Source: Pseudomonas brassicacearum
Lineage (GTDB): Bacteria; Pseudomonadota; Gammaproteobacteria; Pseudomonadales; Pseudomonadaceae
Direction of reading: 5' to 3'
Length of the DNA stretch: 64,000 nucleotides
Assembly (NCBI RefSeq): GCF_000585995.1
Contig: NZ_CP007410.1
Location: 4,615,430-4,679,429 of the forward strand
Shown here: positions 9,532 through 18,964 of the stretch, piece after piece
Numbering within the stretch: position 1 is the stretch's first letter
Layout: each line of letters opens with the position of its first letter
Notes under the pieces: model-generated
Database searches by the model: none
Told to the model about the DNA's origin: nothing
Seen by the model: the letters and a program-made list of their open reading frames with translations, nothing else
Program-made: the position numbers and the translations under genes

Positions 9532-9544
9532 TGTCTGCCTGGAA

Positions 9545-10294
9545 TCAGGCTTTGTTGGCCAACGCCTTTTCCCGGCGTCGACGGGACATCATGTTCAACA
9601 CCTCGATCGCCGCCGAGAACGCCATGGCGGCGTAGATGTAGCCTTTAGGTACATGCGCCCCGAAGCCTTCAGCGATGAGTGTCATGCCGATCATGATCAG
9701 GAAGCCCAGCGCCAGCATGACTACCGTCGGGTTGTCATTGATGAATTTAGCCAGGGGCTCGGCCGCCAGCAGCATCACCAGTACCGAGACCACAACCGCG
9801 ATGATCATGATTGGCAGGTGTTCGGTCATGCCCACGGCCGTGATGATGCTGTCGATGGAAAACACCAGGTCCAGCATCAGGATCTGACCGATGGCGGCCG
9901 CAAAGCCCAGGGTCACGCCAGACGAGGCCGTTTTAGGATCATCCGGCGCGGGGTCCATGCTGTGATGGATCTCGGTGGTGGCTTTCCACAGCAGGAACAG
10001 GCCACCGGCGATCAGGATCATGTCCTTCCAGGAGAACGCATGGCCAAGGATTTCGATGACAGGCTCAGTCAGCTGCACGATGAACGCAATGGTGCTCAAC
10101 AAGCCCAGGCGCAGGACCAGCGCCATGCTGATACCGATGCGCCGGGCCTTGGCACGATGCTGTTCGGGCAGCTTGTTGGTCAGGATCGAAATGAAGATCA
10201 GGTTATCGATGCCGAGCACGATTTCCATGACGACCAGCGTAGCCAGGGCGATCCAGGCGGTGGGGCTGGCAACGAGTTGCAGAAGATAATCCAT
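9545..10294 (-). CDS. TerC family integral membrane protein
   Basis: A 249-residue inner-membrane protein with about seven hydrophobic segments. Acidic residues within membrane helices, in [12 protein letters not shown] (about 23-34) and [12 protein letters not shown] (about 142-153), are the TerC signature. TerC-family proteins are linked to tellurite resistance and, in better-studied members, metal (Mn) export. The missing CBS and CorC domains make this the short form. It sits 27 bases after the small lipoprotein gene on the same strand. Confidence 0.9.
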   Translation of the reverse strand: MDYLLQLVASPTAWIALATLVVMEIVLGIDNLIFISILTNKLPEQHRAKARRIGISMALVLRLGLLSTIAFIVQLTEPVIEILGHAFSWKDMILIAGGLFLLWKATTEIHHSMDPAPDDPKTASSGVTLGFAAAIGQILMLDLVFSIDSIITAVGMTEHLPIMIIAVVVSVLVMLLAAEPLAKFINDNPTVVMLALGFLIMIGMTLIAEGFGAHVPKGYIYAAMAFSAAIEVLNMMSRRRREKALANKA

Positions 10295-10321
10295 GGGGCA
10301 GTCCTGACTCGATAGGGCGGG

Positions 10322-10573
10322 TTAGATGGTTTTGGTGGAATTTTCGGTTTTGTCAGCGTCGTCCGCCGGTTTCTTCTCGGGGCTGATCAACCCGCCCGTG
10401 GCCTCGCTGATGGCCTGTTCGGCGGCCTTATGGGTGTCGTCGATGGCCTGTTTGGCGGTTTCCGCAGCCTGCCCCATTAATTGCTGGGCGCTTTTTTCAG
10501 CCTGTTCACAACCCACGAGGGTCATTGAGGACATCGCCAGCAAGGTTACAAGCCCCAGGGATTTGTATGTCAT
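10322..10573 (-). CDS. Small lipoprotein with helical repeat body
   Basis: An 83-residue predicted lipoprotein: signal MTYKSLGLVTLLAMSSMTLVGC with lipobox LVGC, then an Ala/Gln/Glu-rich helix (AEKSAQQLMGQAAETAKQA...) and an acidic, Lys-rich tail. The start at 10573 gives the lipoprotein signal and has AGAGG upstream; the longer frame to 10636 does not. It is probably anchored in the outer membrane. Function unknown. Its stop is 28 bases before the terC start, so the two could share a transcript. Confidence 0.75.
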   Translation of the reverse strand: MTYKSLGLVTLLAMSSMTLVGCEQAEKSAQQLMGQAAETAKQAIDDTHKAAEQAISEATGGLISPEKKPADDADKTENSTKTI

Positions 10574-10713
10574 GAAATAAATGCCTCTTAAGAAAACAGA
10601 AGGAGCCCGAAAGGTGGCCCCCCAATGGCAAGGCATTCTAGAGACGGGAATACTTCAGGAAAATTCGTATTTTCAGCGGTTATACTTCGTTTTTTACGAA
10701 CTAATGTGACCCC

Positions 10714-11610
10714 ATGCTCAATTACCGACAACTGCACTACTTCTGGGTGGTGGCGAAAACGGGCAGCATCGTGCGGGCCTGCGAGCAACTGAACCTCACT
10801 CCGCAAACCATCAGTGGGCAGATTTCCCTGTTCGAGCAGACCTATAACATCAAATTGTTTCGCCGCGTCGGGCGACAGCTGGAACTGACCGAAGCTGGCC
10901 GCCAGACGCTGCCCTATGCCGAACACATGTTCCAGCTGGGCGGTGAACTGGAGTTGATGCTGCGGGCCCAGCCCAACGAACAGCAAACCCTGTTTCGGGT
11001 CGGGGTAGCGGATGTGGTGCCCAAATCCATCGTTTATCGGCTACTGGCACCGACCATGGAATTGAGTGAACCGCTGCGCATCACCTGTCGCGAGGACAAG
11101 CTCGAACGGCTGCTGGCGGACTTGGCGATCCAGCGCCTGGACCTGGTGATTTCCGACAGCCCGATGCCGACCCACCTGGACATCAAGGGCTACAGCCAGA
11201 AATTGGGGGAATGCGGGATCAGTTTCTTTGCCACCGCGACGCTGGCCGAACGTTACGGGCAGGACTTTCCCCGCAGCCTGCATGACGCACCATTACTCAT
11301 CCCCGGCCCGGAAACCGTGGTACGCAGCCGCCTGCAACGCTGGTTCGCCGAGCAACAGATCCAACCGCGCATCATCGGTGAGTTCGACGACAGCGCGTTG
11401 ATGCAGGCCTTCGGCCAATCAGGCAGCGGGATTTTCATCGGCCCGAGCGTGATCGCCGAAGAGGTAAAGCGCCAATACGGCGTGGAGGTGATCGGCCAGA
11501 CCGATGCGGTGAGCGAGTCGTTCTACGCCATTTCCGTGGAGCGCAAGGTCAGCCATCCGGGCATCGTCGCGATTGCCGAGGGGGCGCGTCGCGAGCTGTT
11601 CAGTGCCTAG
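10714..11610 (+). CDS. nhaR: LysR-family transcriptional regulator NhaR
   Basis: A 298-residue LysR regulator. An N-terminal winged helix (about 3-62, MLNYRQLHYFWVVAKTGSI...) is followed by a substrate-binding-like effector domain. The start MLNYRQLHYFWVVAKTGS and the segment DLVISDSPMP are typical of NhaR, which activates Na+/H+ antiporter genes in response to sodium. No nhaA is next to it here. It is divergent from the small lipoprotein gene, and its stop codon overlaps that of the convergent MFS gene inside a shared CTAG. Confidence 0.85.
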   Translation: MLNYRQLHYFWVVAKTGSIVRACEQLNLTPQTISGQISLFEQTYNIKLFRRVGRQLELTEAGRQTLPYAEHMFQLGGELELMLRAQPNEQQTLFRVGVADVVPKSIVYRLLAPTMELSEPLRITCREDKLERLLADLAIQRLDLVISDSPMPTHLDIKGYSQKLGECGISFFATATLAERYGQDFPRSLHDAPLLIPGPETVVRSRLQRWFAEQQIQPRIIGEFDDSALMQAFGQSGSGIFIGPSVIAEEVKRQYGVEVIGQTDAVSESFYAISVERKVSHPGIVAIAEGARRELFSA

Positions 11611-12764
11611 CCCGAACAGGTGGCGCGCGGCTTGAAGGTCGTCAGCAACAACGCCAGCAGGATCGATACGAGGATGAACCCGGCCCCTGCAAAACCGACG
11701 CTGCCCAGGCCCAGGGTATCGATGACCTGCCCACCGACCATCGCACCCAGGCCAATCCCCAGGTTGGCGCCAGCGATGTTCAGCGACGCGGCAAAGGCCG
11801 GTGCTTCGGGCGCGGCCTTCATCAGCCGCACGTGGCTGACCAGGAACAAGGCCGCCTGGGTCACGCCCCAGAGGCCCATTGCCGCCGCCAGCCCGAGAGT
11901 CGAGTGAATGCTCGGCACCAGCGCCACCATGCCGCCAATCATGAACAGACAGAACACCATCGACGCCATCAACGGATGCCGGTCCACCGCACGGCCGCCC
12001 AGGGAATTACCCACCAGCCCCACGGCCCCGAAGCCCATCAGGCACCAGCCCACCAGCGTGCCGTCAAAACCAGCCAGGCGTTCAAGGATGTCTGCCAGAT
12101 AGGTGTAGGCGGTGAACATGCCGCTGAACACCAGGATCGACAGCAGCACATGCCCTTGCATCAAGGGGCTGCGCAGGATCTTGAATTGTGAGCGCAAGCT
12201 CACCTGATGTTGGTGCAGGTTAGTCTTGGGCAGGTAGATAAACAGCAGCAAGACCTTGGCGAAGGCGATGACCGCCAGGATCGCAAAAGCGCTGCGCCAG
12301 CCGAACGCATCAGAAATCAACGTCCCGACGGGAATGCCAAACACCGTGGCACAAACGATGCCGAAGCCGATCCGGGCAATGGCCCGCCCGGCGTATTCCG
12401 GCCCGACGATGTCCACCGCCGTTTCACTGGCCAACGCCCAGAACACCGGCAGGCCCAGGGCCGGAATCAACCGTGCGACGGCCATCACCCAGATGTTTGG
12501 GGCCAGGGCCGCCAGCGTGTTGGCCAAGCCGAACATCACCAGCACGCTGATGAACAGCTTGCGCCGCTCGAAGCGGGCGAACCAGGCGGTCAGAAACGGC
12601 CCGAACGCCGCTACTGTGAACGCGAACAACGTCACCAGCAGCCCGGCCTGGGGAATGGTGACTTGCAGGTCGCGGGCGATGGATGGCAGCAGGCCAACGA
12701 TGATGAATTCCGTGGTCAGCACCGTAAAACCGGCGGCCGACAACAGAAAAATGGGCAACAACAT
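11607..12764 (-). CDS. MFS transporter, probable drug or sugar efflux (AraJ-like)
   Basis: A 385-residue protein with 12 predicted transmembrane segments. It starts MLPIFLLSAAGFTVLTTEF, which fits the DHA1 family of exporters (AraJ/PbuE type), with the loop motif ARFERRKLF between TM2 and TM3. The start at 12764 has GGAG at good spacing; the frame remains open 25 codons upstream. Substrate cannot be told. It overlaps the nhaR stop by 4 bases. Confidence 0.85.
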   Translation of the reverse strand: MLLPIFLLSAAGFTVLTTEFIIVGLLPSIARDLQVTIPQAGLLVTLFAFTVAAFGPFLTAWFARFERRKLFISVLVMFGLANTLAALAPNIWVMAVARLIPALGLPVFWALASETAVDIVGPEYAGRAIARIGFGIVCATVFGIPVGTLISDAFGWRSAFAILAVIAFAKVLLLFIYLPKTNLHQHQVSLRSQFKILRSPLMQGHVLLSILVFSGMFTAYTYLADILERLAGFDGTLVGWCLMGFGAVGLVGNSLGGRAVDRHPLMASMVFCLFMIGGMVALVPSIHSTLGLAAAMGLWGVTQAALFLVSHVRLMKAAPEAPAFAASLNIAGANLGIGLGAMVGGQVIDTLGLGSVGFAGAGFILVSILLALLLTTFKPRATCSG

Positions 12765-13050
12765 GTAGAACTCCAGCAAAACGACGACACCAGCGTTAGC
12801 CCAAGGGCCCGCTGGCGGAATAGAAAGGTGAGGAGACAAAGCCTACCAGAATGTGGGCATCAGACAAGCGCGCAGGATGACCCGGATAAGGGTGACGGAT
12901 CGTCACAGGTCCGTCAGATTTTTCGTCGGCCTGTGATAAAGTCCGCGGCCTGCAAAACGCCGTACTCCTTTTCGGTCCCGCTCATGTGGCCTGCCCGCTT
13001 GTTGCCCTGACTCGTCGACCGTTGCACACAAAAAAACCAGAGATGCCGTC

Positions 13051-14283
13051 ATGACCGCTTTGTCCCCTTCTCTCTTGCAACGCCTCAAACGCACCGGCCT
13101 GGTGATGCAAATCATCATTGGCCTGATCGCCGGTATTGTCCTGGCGTGGCTGGCACCGGACGTGGCGAAGTCCACGGCATTCATCGGCAACGTCTTCGTG
13201 TCCGCGCTCAAGGCCGTGGCGCCGATCCTGGTGTTCGTGCTGGTCATGGCCTCGATCGCCAACCACAAGCACGGCCAGGAAACCCACATCCGGCCGATCC
13301 TGTTCCTTTATCTGCTCGGTACTTTCGCCGCGGCCGTGGTCGCGGTGGTTGCCAGTACATTGTTTCCGTCCAGCCTGGTGCTGACGACCCAGGACGTTGC
13401 GGTCACCGCCCCCGGCGGCATCAGCGAGGTGCTGCAAAGCCTGCTGCTGAGCGTGGTGGACAATCCGGTGCGGGCGCTGATGAACGGTAACTTCATCGGT
13501 ATTTTGGCCTGGGCCATTGGCATGGGCATTGCGATTCGCCATGCCGGCCAGACCACCCGCACCGTGCTCGAAGACCTGTCCAACGGCGTAACCGTGATCG
13601 TGCGCCTGGTGATCCGCTTCGCCCCGCTGGGTATCTTCGGACTGGTCGCCTCGACCCTGGCGACGTCCGGTTTCGGTGCCCTGCTCGGTTACCTGCACCT
13701 GCTGAGCGTATTGATCGGCTGCATGCTGTTCGTGGCGCTGGTGGTCAATCCGCTCATCGTGTTCTGGAAGCTGCGTCGCAACCCGTACCCACTGGTATTT
13801 ACCTGCCTGCGTGAAAGTGGCATCACTGCATTCTTCACTCGCAGCTCGGCGGCGAATATTCCGGTGAACCTGGAATTGAGCAAGCGCCTGGGCCTGCACG
13901 AGGACACCTATTCGGTCTCGATCCCGCTGGGTGCGACCATCAACATGGCCGGCGCTGCCATCACCATCACCGTGCTGACCCTGGCGGCCGTCCACACCCT
14001 GGGTATTGCGGTGGACGTGCCGACGGCGGTGCTGCTGAGTGTCGTCGCGGCCATTTGCGCCTGCGGCGCGTCCGGCGTGGCCGGCGGCTCGCTGTTGCTG
14101 ATTCCCCTGGCGTGCAGCCTGTTCGGCATTCCCAGCGAAATCGCCATGCAAGTGGTCGCGGTGGGCTTCATCATCGGTGTCCTGCAGGACTCGGCGGAGA
14201 CGGCGTTGAATTCGTCTACGGACGTGCTGTTCACCGCAGCGGCTTGCCTGGGTGAGGAAGAGAAGCTCGCGCGTACGGCGTAA
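13051..14283 (+). CDS. sstT: Serine/threonine:Na+ symporter SstT
   Basis: A 410-residue dicarboxylate/amino acid:cation symporter (DAACS) family protein. The order of hydrophobic segments, the serine-rich reentrant segment [12 protein letters not shown], and the Na+-binding segment [11 protein letters not shown] are those of SstT, which imports serine and threonine with sodium. The length equals E. coli SstT within a few residues. It is transcribed divergently from the MFS gene across a gap of about 290 bases with no other gene. Confidence 0.93.
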   Translation: MTALSPSLLQRLKRTGLVMQIIIGLIAGIVLAWLAPDVAKSTAFIGNVFVSALKAVAPILVFVLVMASIANHKHGQETHIRPILFLYLLGTFAAAVVAVVASTLFPSSLVLTTQDVAVTAPGGISEVLQSLLLSVVDNPVRALMNGNFIGILAWAIGMGIAIRHAGQTTRTVLEDLSNGVTVIVRLVIRFAPLGIFGLVASTLATSGFGALLGYLHLLSVLIGCMLFVALVVNPLIVFWKLRRNPYPLVFTCLRESGITAFFTRSSAANIPVNLELSKRLGLHEDTYSVSIPLGATINMAGAAITITVLTLAAVHTLGIAVDVPTAVLLSVVAAICACGASGVAGGSLLLIPLACSLFGIPSEIAMQVVAVGFIIGVLQDSAETALNSSTDVLFTAAACLGEEEKLARTA

Positions 14284-14323
14284 TCAGGATCGACCTGCCT
14301 CCGGTGGCGTCTGTGACGCCGTC

Positions 14324-14396
14324 ATCGCGAGCAAGCTCCCACATTGGATTTGTGTCTGTCGCAAACCCTGTGGGAGCGGGCTTGCTCGCGATAGCG
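14324..14396. repeat. REPIN, class A, with a shortened left arm
   Basis: The right arm is a full TGTGGGAGCGGGCTTGCTCG copy. The left arm reads ATCGCGAGCAAGCTCCCACA and has lost 4 bases relative to the usual GCAAGCTCGCTCCCACA. This damage should weaken hairpin symmetry. Confidence 0.88.
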
Positions 14397-14446
14397 GTAG
14401 ATCACTCACAGATGACTAACCAGCTGATCCCATAAACAGCAGCCAC

Positions 14447-14485
14447 AAAAAAGCCCGGAACGGCCCACACCGTTCCGGGCTTTTT
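14447..14485. terminator. Terminator between sstT and the DUF1993 gene
   Basis: The stem AGCCCGGAACGG/CCGTTCCGGGCT with a 7-base loop is flanked by A-run and T-run. It can serve both convergent transcripts and lies 14 bases from the DUF1993 stop. Confidence 0.9.
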
Positions 14486-14498
14486 CATATCGGCGGGT

Positions 14499-15008
14499 TT
14501 AGAACGCGCCCATGTAGTCGCGCTTGCCCACTTCCACACCGTTGTGACGCAGCAGTGCGTAAGCGGTGGTGACGTGGAAGAAGAACTGCGGCAGGCCATA
14601 GGTCAGCAAGTAGTTTTGGCCGGTGAAGCGTTTTTCCTTCGGCGTACCCGGGCGGGTGACGATTTCGATGCCTTCCTTGCCATCGATCTGCTCGGGGCTG
14701 ATGCCGTCGACGAAGGCCAGCACCTTGGCGATCAGGGCTTGCAGCTCGGCGAAGGTAGTCTCGCTGTCGTCATACTTCGGCACTTCAAGCTCGGCCAGGC
14801 GCGCGGACACGCCTTTGGCGAAGTCCACGGCGATCTGCACCTGGCGCACCAACGGGAACATGTCCGGGTACAGGCGGGCTTGCAGGAAGGCGTTCGGGTC
14901 GATGTTTTTCGCGCTGGCGTGGGCTTCAGCCTTGTTCAGCACATCACTCAGGGCGTTGAGCATCTGCTTGAAAACCGGGACGGAAGCGGCGTACAGGGAA
15001 ATAGTCAT
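14499..15008 (-). CDS. DUF1993 family protein
   Basis: A 169-residue cytoplasmic protein of the DUF1993 family, a DinB-like four-helix fold by family knowledge. The start MTISLYAASVPVFKQML and the C-terminal stretch FFFHVTTAYALLRHNGVEVGKRDYMG are typical. The function is unknown; His residues in FFFHVTTAYALLRHNG are candidates for metal binding. It is a single gene. Confidence 0.85.
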   Translation of the reverse strand: MTISLYAASVPVFKQMLNALSDVLNKAEAHASAKNIDPNAFLQARLYPDMFPLVRQVQIAVDFAKGVSARLAELEVPKYDDSETTFAELQALIAKVLAFVDGISPEQIDGKEGIEIVTRPGTPKEKRFTGQNYLLTYGLPQFFFHVTTAYALLRHNGVEVGKRDYMGAF

Positions 15009-15139
15009 GGTGATCTCATGCAGGTGGTGGAAAAGGACAAATCAAAACGTGGAGCGATTATAGCCACGGCTGTTGCGCAGCTTGTCTTTTATTGCGCAAG
15101 GATTAGGCTAGGCGGCTTCCACAGCATAGGGAACGCGCG

Positions 15140-15787
15140 ATGAGCATAGAAGAACAAAGCCAGGCTCAAGAGCCACGGCTCAACAGCACGGAAATCCGCA
15201 TCCTCGGCGCGCTGGTCGAGAAGCAGGCCACCAACCCTGAGACCTACCCCCTGACCCTTAACGCCCTGGTACTGGCCTGCAACCAGAAGACCAGCCGTGA
15301 ACCGGTGATGAACCTTACCCCAGGCCAGGTCGGCCAGAGCCTGCGGGCCCTGGAAGGTCGCGGCTTTACCAAACTGGTAATGGGCAGCCGCGCCGACCGT
15401 TGGGAACATCGGATCGAGAAGGCTTTGGAGCTGGTGCCGGCCCAGGTGATTCTGATGGGGCTGCTGTTCCTGCGCGGCCCGCAAACCGTCAATGAACTGC
15501 TGACCCGCAGCGGCCGCATGCACGACTTCGAAGATACCGAACAAGTGGTGCATCAGCTTGAACGCCTGATCGCCCGCGGGCTGGCGTTGCTGATACCGCG
15601 TCAGGCCGGCCAGCGCGAAGATCGCTATATGCACGCCATGGGCGACCCTGCGGACATCGAGGCAATCCTCGCCGCCCGCCAGCATCCCGTGGAACGCGGT
15701 GCCGGCAGCGGCGTGTCCCTGGAGCGCATCGAAGAGCTCGAAGCGCGGATCGCGGCGCTGGAGGAGCGTCTGGCGCGGCTGGAATAA
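15140..15787 (+). CDS. YceH family protein (DUF480)
   Basis: A 215-residue protein of the YceH/DUF480 family, made of two winged-helix domains. The hallmark N-terminal segment is [22 protein letters not shown], followed by NQKTSREP. The C-terminus (about 190-215) is a predicted coiled coil, [23 protein letters not shown]. The family role is not established. The stop lies 7 bases from the stop of the convergent shikimate-dehydrogenase-like gene. Confidence 0.9.
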   Translation: MSIEEQSQAQEPRLNSTEIRILGALVEKQATNPETYPLTLNALVLACNQKTSREPVMNLTPGQVGQSLRALEGRGFTKLVMGSRADRWEHRIEKALELVPAQVILMGLLFLRGPQTVNELLTRSGRMHDFEDTEQVVHQLERLIARGLALLIPRQAGQREDRYMHAMGDPADIEAILAARQHPVERGAGSGVSLERIEELEARIAALEERLARLE

Positions 15788-15794
15788 CAGCCGT

Positions 15795-16613
15795 TCAGGA
15801 CCGGGCGAACGCCACGGCTTTTTCGAATTGCTCCAGGTCTGGCCGCACGCCGGTGTACAGCACGAACTGCTCCAGGGCCTGGATCGCAATCACTTCCAAC
15901 CCGGTGATGACCCGTTTGCCTTCCGCCCGGGCGCGCATGATCAGTGGCGTCTCGGACGGAATCGCGACGACATCGAACACGGTCTCGGCCGCTGCGATGA
16001 TGTCGGGCTCGAACGCCAGTTGATCGGCTTCCGGGCCACCGGTCATGCCGATCGGCGTGACATTGATCAGCATCTGTGGCCGTAGCTCACCCAACTCAGC
16101 TTGCCACTCGTAACCCAGGGACCCGGCCAGGGCACGTCCGGCCGTTTCATTGCGGGCAACGATCACACCGTTCTTGTAGCCGCCGTCGCGCAAGGCGCTG
16201 GCCACGGCCTTGGCCATGCCGCCGCTGCCGCGCAGGGCAAAGGTCGAGTCCTGGGGCACGGCGTGGGTTTGCAGCAACTGGGCGATGGCAATGTAATCGG
16301 TGTTGTAGGCCTTCAAATGGCCGTTGGTGTTGACGATGGTGTTAATGGATTGAATCGCCGCGGCGGAAGGATCCAGCTCATCGACCAGGGCAATGCAGGC
16401 TTCCTTGAACGGCATCGACACACCGCACCCGCGGATGCCCAAGGCGCGGATCCCCCCGACAGCGCCGGGCAGGTCCTGGCTGCTGAACGCCTTGTAATAG
16501 AAATTCAGGCCCAATTGTTCATACAGGTGATTATGAAAGCGCAGGCCGAAATTTCCGGGGCGCCCCGACAGCGACATGCACAGTTGGGTGTCTTTGTTGG
16601 GATTGATCTGCAT
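15795..16613 (-). CDS. Shikimate 5-dehydrogenase-like protein
   Basis: A 272-residue NAD(P)-dependent dehydrogenase of the AroE superfamily. The N-terminal catalytic half keeps the Lys in GVSMPFKEACI and the Asn/Asp pair in NTIVNTNGHLKAYNTDY. The Rossmann segment is LRGSGGMAKAVASAL. The divergence from AroE suggests an AroE-like paralogue (HI0607 type) with weak or different activity. The second ATG (16613) is chosen because AAGGAG lies six bases before it; the first ATG (16619) touches the Shine-Dalgarno. Confidence 0.82.
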   Translation of the reverse strand: MQINPNKDTQLCMSLSGRPGNFGLRFHNHLYEQLGLNFYYKAFSSQDLPGAVGGIRALGIRGCGVSMPFKEACIALVDELDPSAAAIQSINTIVNTNGHLKAYNTDYIAIAQLLQTHAVPQDSTFALRGSGGMAKAVASALRDGGYKNGVIVARNETAGRALAGSLGYEWQAELGELRPQMLINVTPIGMTGGPEADQLAFEPDIIAAAETVFDVVAIPSETPLIMRARAEGKRVITGLEVIAIQALEQFVLYTGVRPDLEQFEKAVAFARS

Positions 16614-16871
16614 GCTCATCTCCTTGCAGTCACTTTCGGACAGACGGAGTCACCGTCCCGTCAGGTTTTATTCGATGATTCAGCCAAGCCCAGCCAGGCC
16701 CCAGGCCAGCCGGGTTGCTCGGCGCGGTAAAGAAATCGGTACAGACCTTACACAATATTTACCCAACGGCGCGGTAAAATCTGGAAAAATCGCTGTCAGA
16801 GCAAGTATCCCCGCGACCCTCATTGGGTCTGTTGCAGACCACAGGCGCCGGGGCCGAAACGAGGAACAGCC

Positions 16872-17222
16872 ATGAATCGTAAACTCCCCATAATCGCCCT
16901 GCTCATGGGGGCACTCGCGGTCACCGGCCAGGCATCCGCCCATGGTCGTGGTGGTTGGGAGGGTCCCGCAGTGTTTGGTGCCATCGTCGGTTCGGCCATC
17001 GTCGGTTCGGCATTGATCAACCGTGATCGACCGGTTTATGTGCAACAACCCGTCTACGTCCAACCGCAACCGGTCTATGTGCAGCAACCGCCACCGGTCT
17101 ATTACCAGCCCCAGCCGGTGTATGTAGAGCAACCCATCTACTATCGCCCAGCGCCGGTGTATTACGGGCCACCACGGGGCTACTACTACGGCCCACCTCG
17201 CGGTCATTACGGTCGCTGGTAA
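16872..17222 (+). CDS. Secreted Pro/Tyr/Gln-rich repeat protein
   Basis: A 116-residue protein with a clear signal peptide (about 1-24, cut near ASA-HG). A Gly/Ala/Val stretch (GAIVGSAIVGSAL) follows, then about seven repeats of the form P-V-Y-V-Q-Q/PQP, ending in a Tyr/Gly/Arg-rich tail. The repeat region is low complexity and probably extended, as in envelope-associated proteins. GAGGA precedes the ATG at good spacing. A strong terminator follows. Function unknown. Confidence 0.78.
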   Translation: MNRKLPIIALLMGALAVTGQASAHGRGGWEGPAVFGAIVGSAIVGSALINRDRPVYVQQPVYVQPQPVYVQQPPPVYYQPQPVYVEQPIYYRPAPVYYGPPRGYYYGPPRGHYGRW

Positions 17223-17242
17223 CCAGCCACTGCGGTGACGCA

Positions 17243-17285
17243 AAAAAAGCAGCCTGTGATCGAGGATCACAGGCTGCTTTTTTAT
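17243..17285. terminator. Terminator after the Pro/Tyr-rich protein gene
   Basis: The stem AAGCAGCCTGTGATC/GATCACAGGCTGCTT (about 17248-17281) has A and T runs on both sides and suits both convergent genes. Confidence 0.92.
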
Positions 17286-17309
17286 TGGACCAGGGTCAGT
17301 CTGACTGGA

Positions 17310-18830
17310 TCAGACATGCTCGCTGCTCTTCAGCCGAACCTGACCCTGTCCGATAGGCGCATGGGAAGGTTCCGTCACCACAGGTATCTCGTTGCCATCA
17401 CAATCGTGCAACTTGCCGTCGCTGAAGTAATCGCCTTCACGCAGCGCGGCCAGGTCCTGGTAGCGCAACACCCGCTCGGTGCCGGCGGCAAAGACTGATT
17501 GTTGGTCGGAGTTGCCCGTGGTGAAGTGGTTGAATGCCAGGTTCAGCACGATTGCCATGATGGCCGAGGAACTGATGCCCGAGTGGAAGATCGTCGCGAA
17601 CCAACTGGGGAAATGATCGTAGAAACTGGGTGCGGCGATAGGAATCATGCCGAAGCCGATCGAGGTGGCGACAATGATCAGGTTCACGTTGTTGCGGTAA
17701 TCGACTTTCGACAGGGTTCGGATGCCACTGGCGGCAACGGTGCCGAACAGTACGATACCGGCGCCGCCCAGCACGGAGGTTGGCACCGCTGCAATTACCC
17801 GGCCCATGAAGGGCAACAGGCCGAGCACCACCAGGAACAGGCCGCCGGTCGCCACCACGAAACGGCTCTTGATTCCGGTCACCGCCACCAGCCCGACGTT
17901 CTGGGCAAAGGCACTCTGCGTGAAGGACCCGAAGATCGGCGCGATCATGCTCGACAGCATGTCGGCCCGCAAGCCGTTGCCCAGGCGCCTGGAGTCGACT
18001 TTGGTGTCGATGATCTCGCCCACCGCCAGGATGTCGGCGGAGGTCTCCACCAGCGTCACCATGATCACGATGCACATCGAGAGGATCGCAGCGACGTGGA
18101 AGGTCGGCATGCCGAAGTGAAAGGGCGTGGGGAAGCCGAACATCGGGCCTTGGCTGACGGAGGAAAAGTCCGCCATGCCCAGGAACACCGCGATGAGCGT
18201 GCCGATGACCATCGCCAGCAGAATCGACAACCGGGAGATGGTGGCGTTGCCCATTTTGCTCAATAACAGCACCAGCACCAGCGTGACGGCAGCCAGGCCG
18301 ATGTTCGCCATGCTGCCGAAATCGGCGGCGTGACTGTTGCCGCCCATTGCCCAGCGTGCCGCCACGGGCATCAGCGTCAGGCCAATAGTAGTGATCACGA
18401 TGCCGGTGACCAGTGGCGGAAAGAACCGGGTGATTCTCGAGAACACCGGGGTAATCAGCAAACCGATCAAGGACGCGGCGATCACCGCGCCCAGGATGGC
18501 CTGGAAGCCCCCCTCTCCGCCGCTGCCGACAATCGCCACCATGGTGGCAACGCCCGAAAACGAAACCCCCTGGACCAGCGGCAGCTGACAACCAAAGAAC
18601 GGCAGGCCAAGGGTTTGCAACAAGGTCGCCAGGCCCCCTGCAAACAATGACGCCGCAATCAGCAGGCCGATATCCGCCGGTGAAAGCCCGGCCGCCTGGC
18701 CGATGATCAACGGCACCGCGACGATACCCCCGTACATGGTCAGTACATGTTGCAGGCCGTAAGCCATATTCGCACCGACGCCGAGGTTTTCATCCTCGGG
18801 CCGTGGGAGTGAAACATGGGGCGTTTTCAT
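17310..18830 (-). CDS. NCS2 family nucleobase permease (xanthine/urate type)
   Basis: A 506-residue inner-membrane symporter of the NCS2 family, with about 12-14 membrane segments. The NCS2 signatures LVQGVSFSGVATM near residue 85 and the segment around QNVGLVAVTGIKSRFV (about 320) are present, with a hydrophilic C-terminal tail of about 60 residues. The family imports xanthine, uric acid or uracil; this sequence looks closer to purine permeases. The palindrome at 18898-18911 upstream is a candidate operator. Confidence 0.87.
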   Translation of the reverse strand: MKTPHVSLPRPEDENLGVGANMAYGLQHVLTMYGGIVAVPLIIGQAAGLSPADIGLLIAASLFAGGLATLLQTLGLPFFGCQLPLVQGVSFSGVATMVAIVGSGGEGGFQAILGAVIAASLIGLLITPVFSRITRFFPPLVTGIVITTIGLTLMPVAARWAMGGNSHAADFGSMANIGLAAVTLVLVLLLSKMGNATISRLSILLAMVIGTLIAVFLGMADFSSVSQGPMFGFPTPFHFGMPTFHVAAILSMCIVIMVTLVETSADILAVGEIIDTKVDSRRLGNGLRADMLSSMIAPIFGSFTQSAFAQNVGLVAVTGIKSRFVVATGGLFLVVLGLLPFMGRVIAAVPTSVLGGAGIVLFGTVAASGIRTLSKVDYRNNVNLIIVATSIGFGMIPIAAPSFYDHFPSWFATIFHSGISSSAIMAIVLNLAFNHFTTGNSDQQSVFAAGTERVLRYQDLAALREGDYFSDGKLHDCDGNEIPVVTEPSHAPIGQGQVRLKSSEHV

Positions 18831-18897
18831 GGTTCGCAGGTTCCCTGTTTTTTGTTATGGGCACACTGTATTCAAAACTCAGGACAAATGTCCATAG

Positions 18898-18911
18898 AGT
18901 TGTATACAACT
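18898..18911. promoter_or_regulatory. Palindromic operator candidate AGTTGTATACAACT
   Basis: A perfect 14-bp palindrome 68 bases upstream of the NCS2 permease start. The core TTGTATACAA resembles operators of FadR-type GntR regulators, which often control purine and organic-acid genes. The regulator is not in this window. Confidence 0.5.
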
Positions 18912-18964
18912 TGTTGCCGTTCACGCTTTCAACAGAGGATCAATCTGTTATCAGGAAGCCTGGC

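Noticed and set aside
12982..14151. A 389-codon minus-strand open frame
   Set aside because: Antisense of sstT, which has clear SstT motifs; the minus frame is His/Gln/Arg-rich with no recognisable domain.
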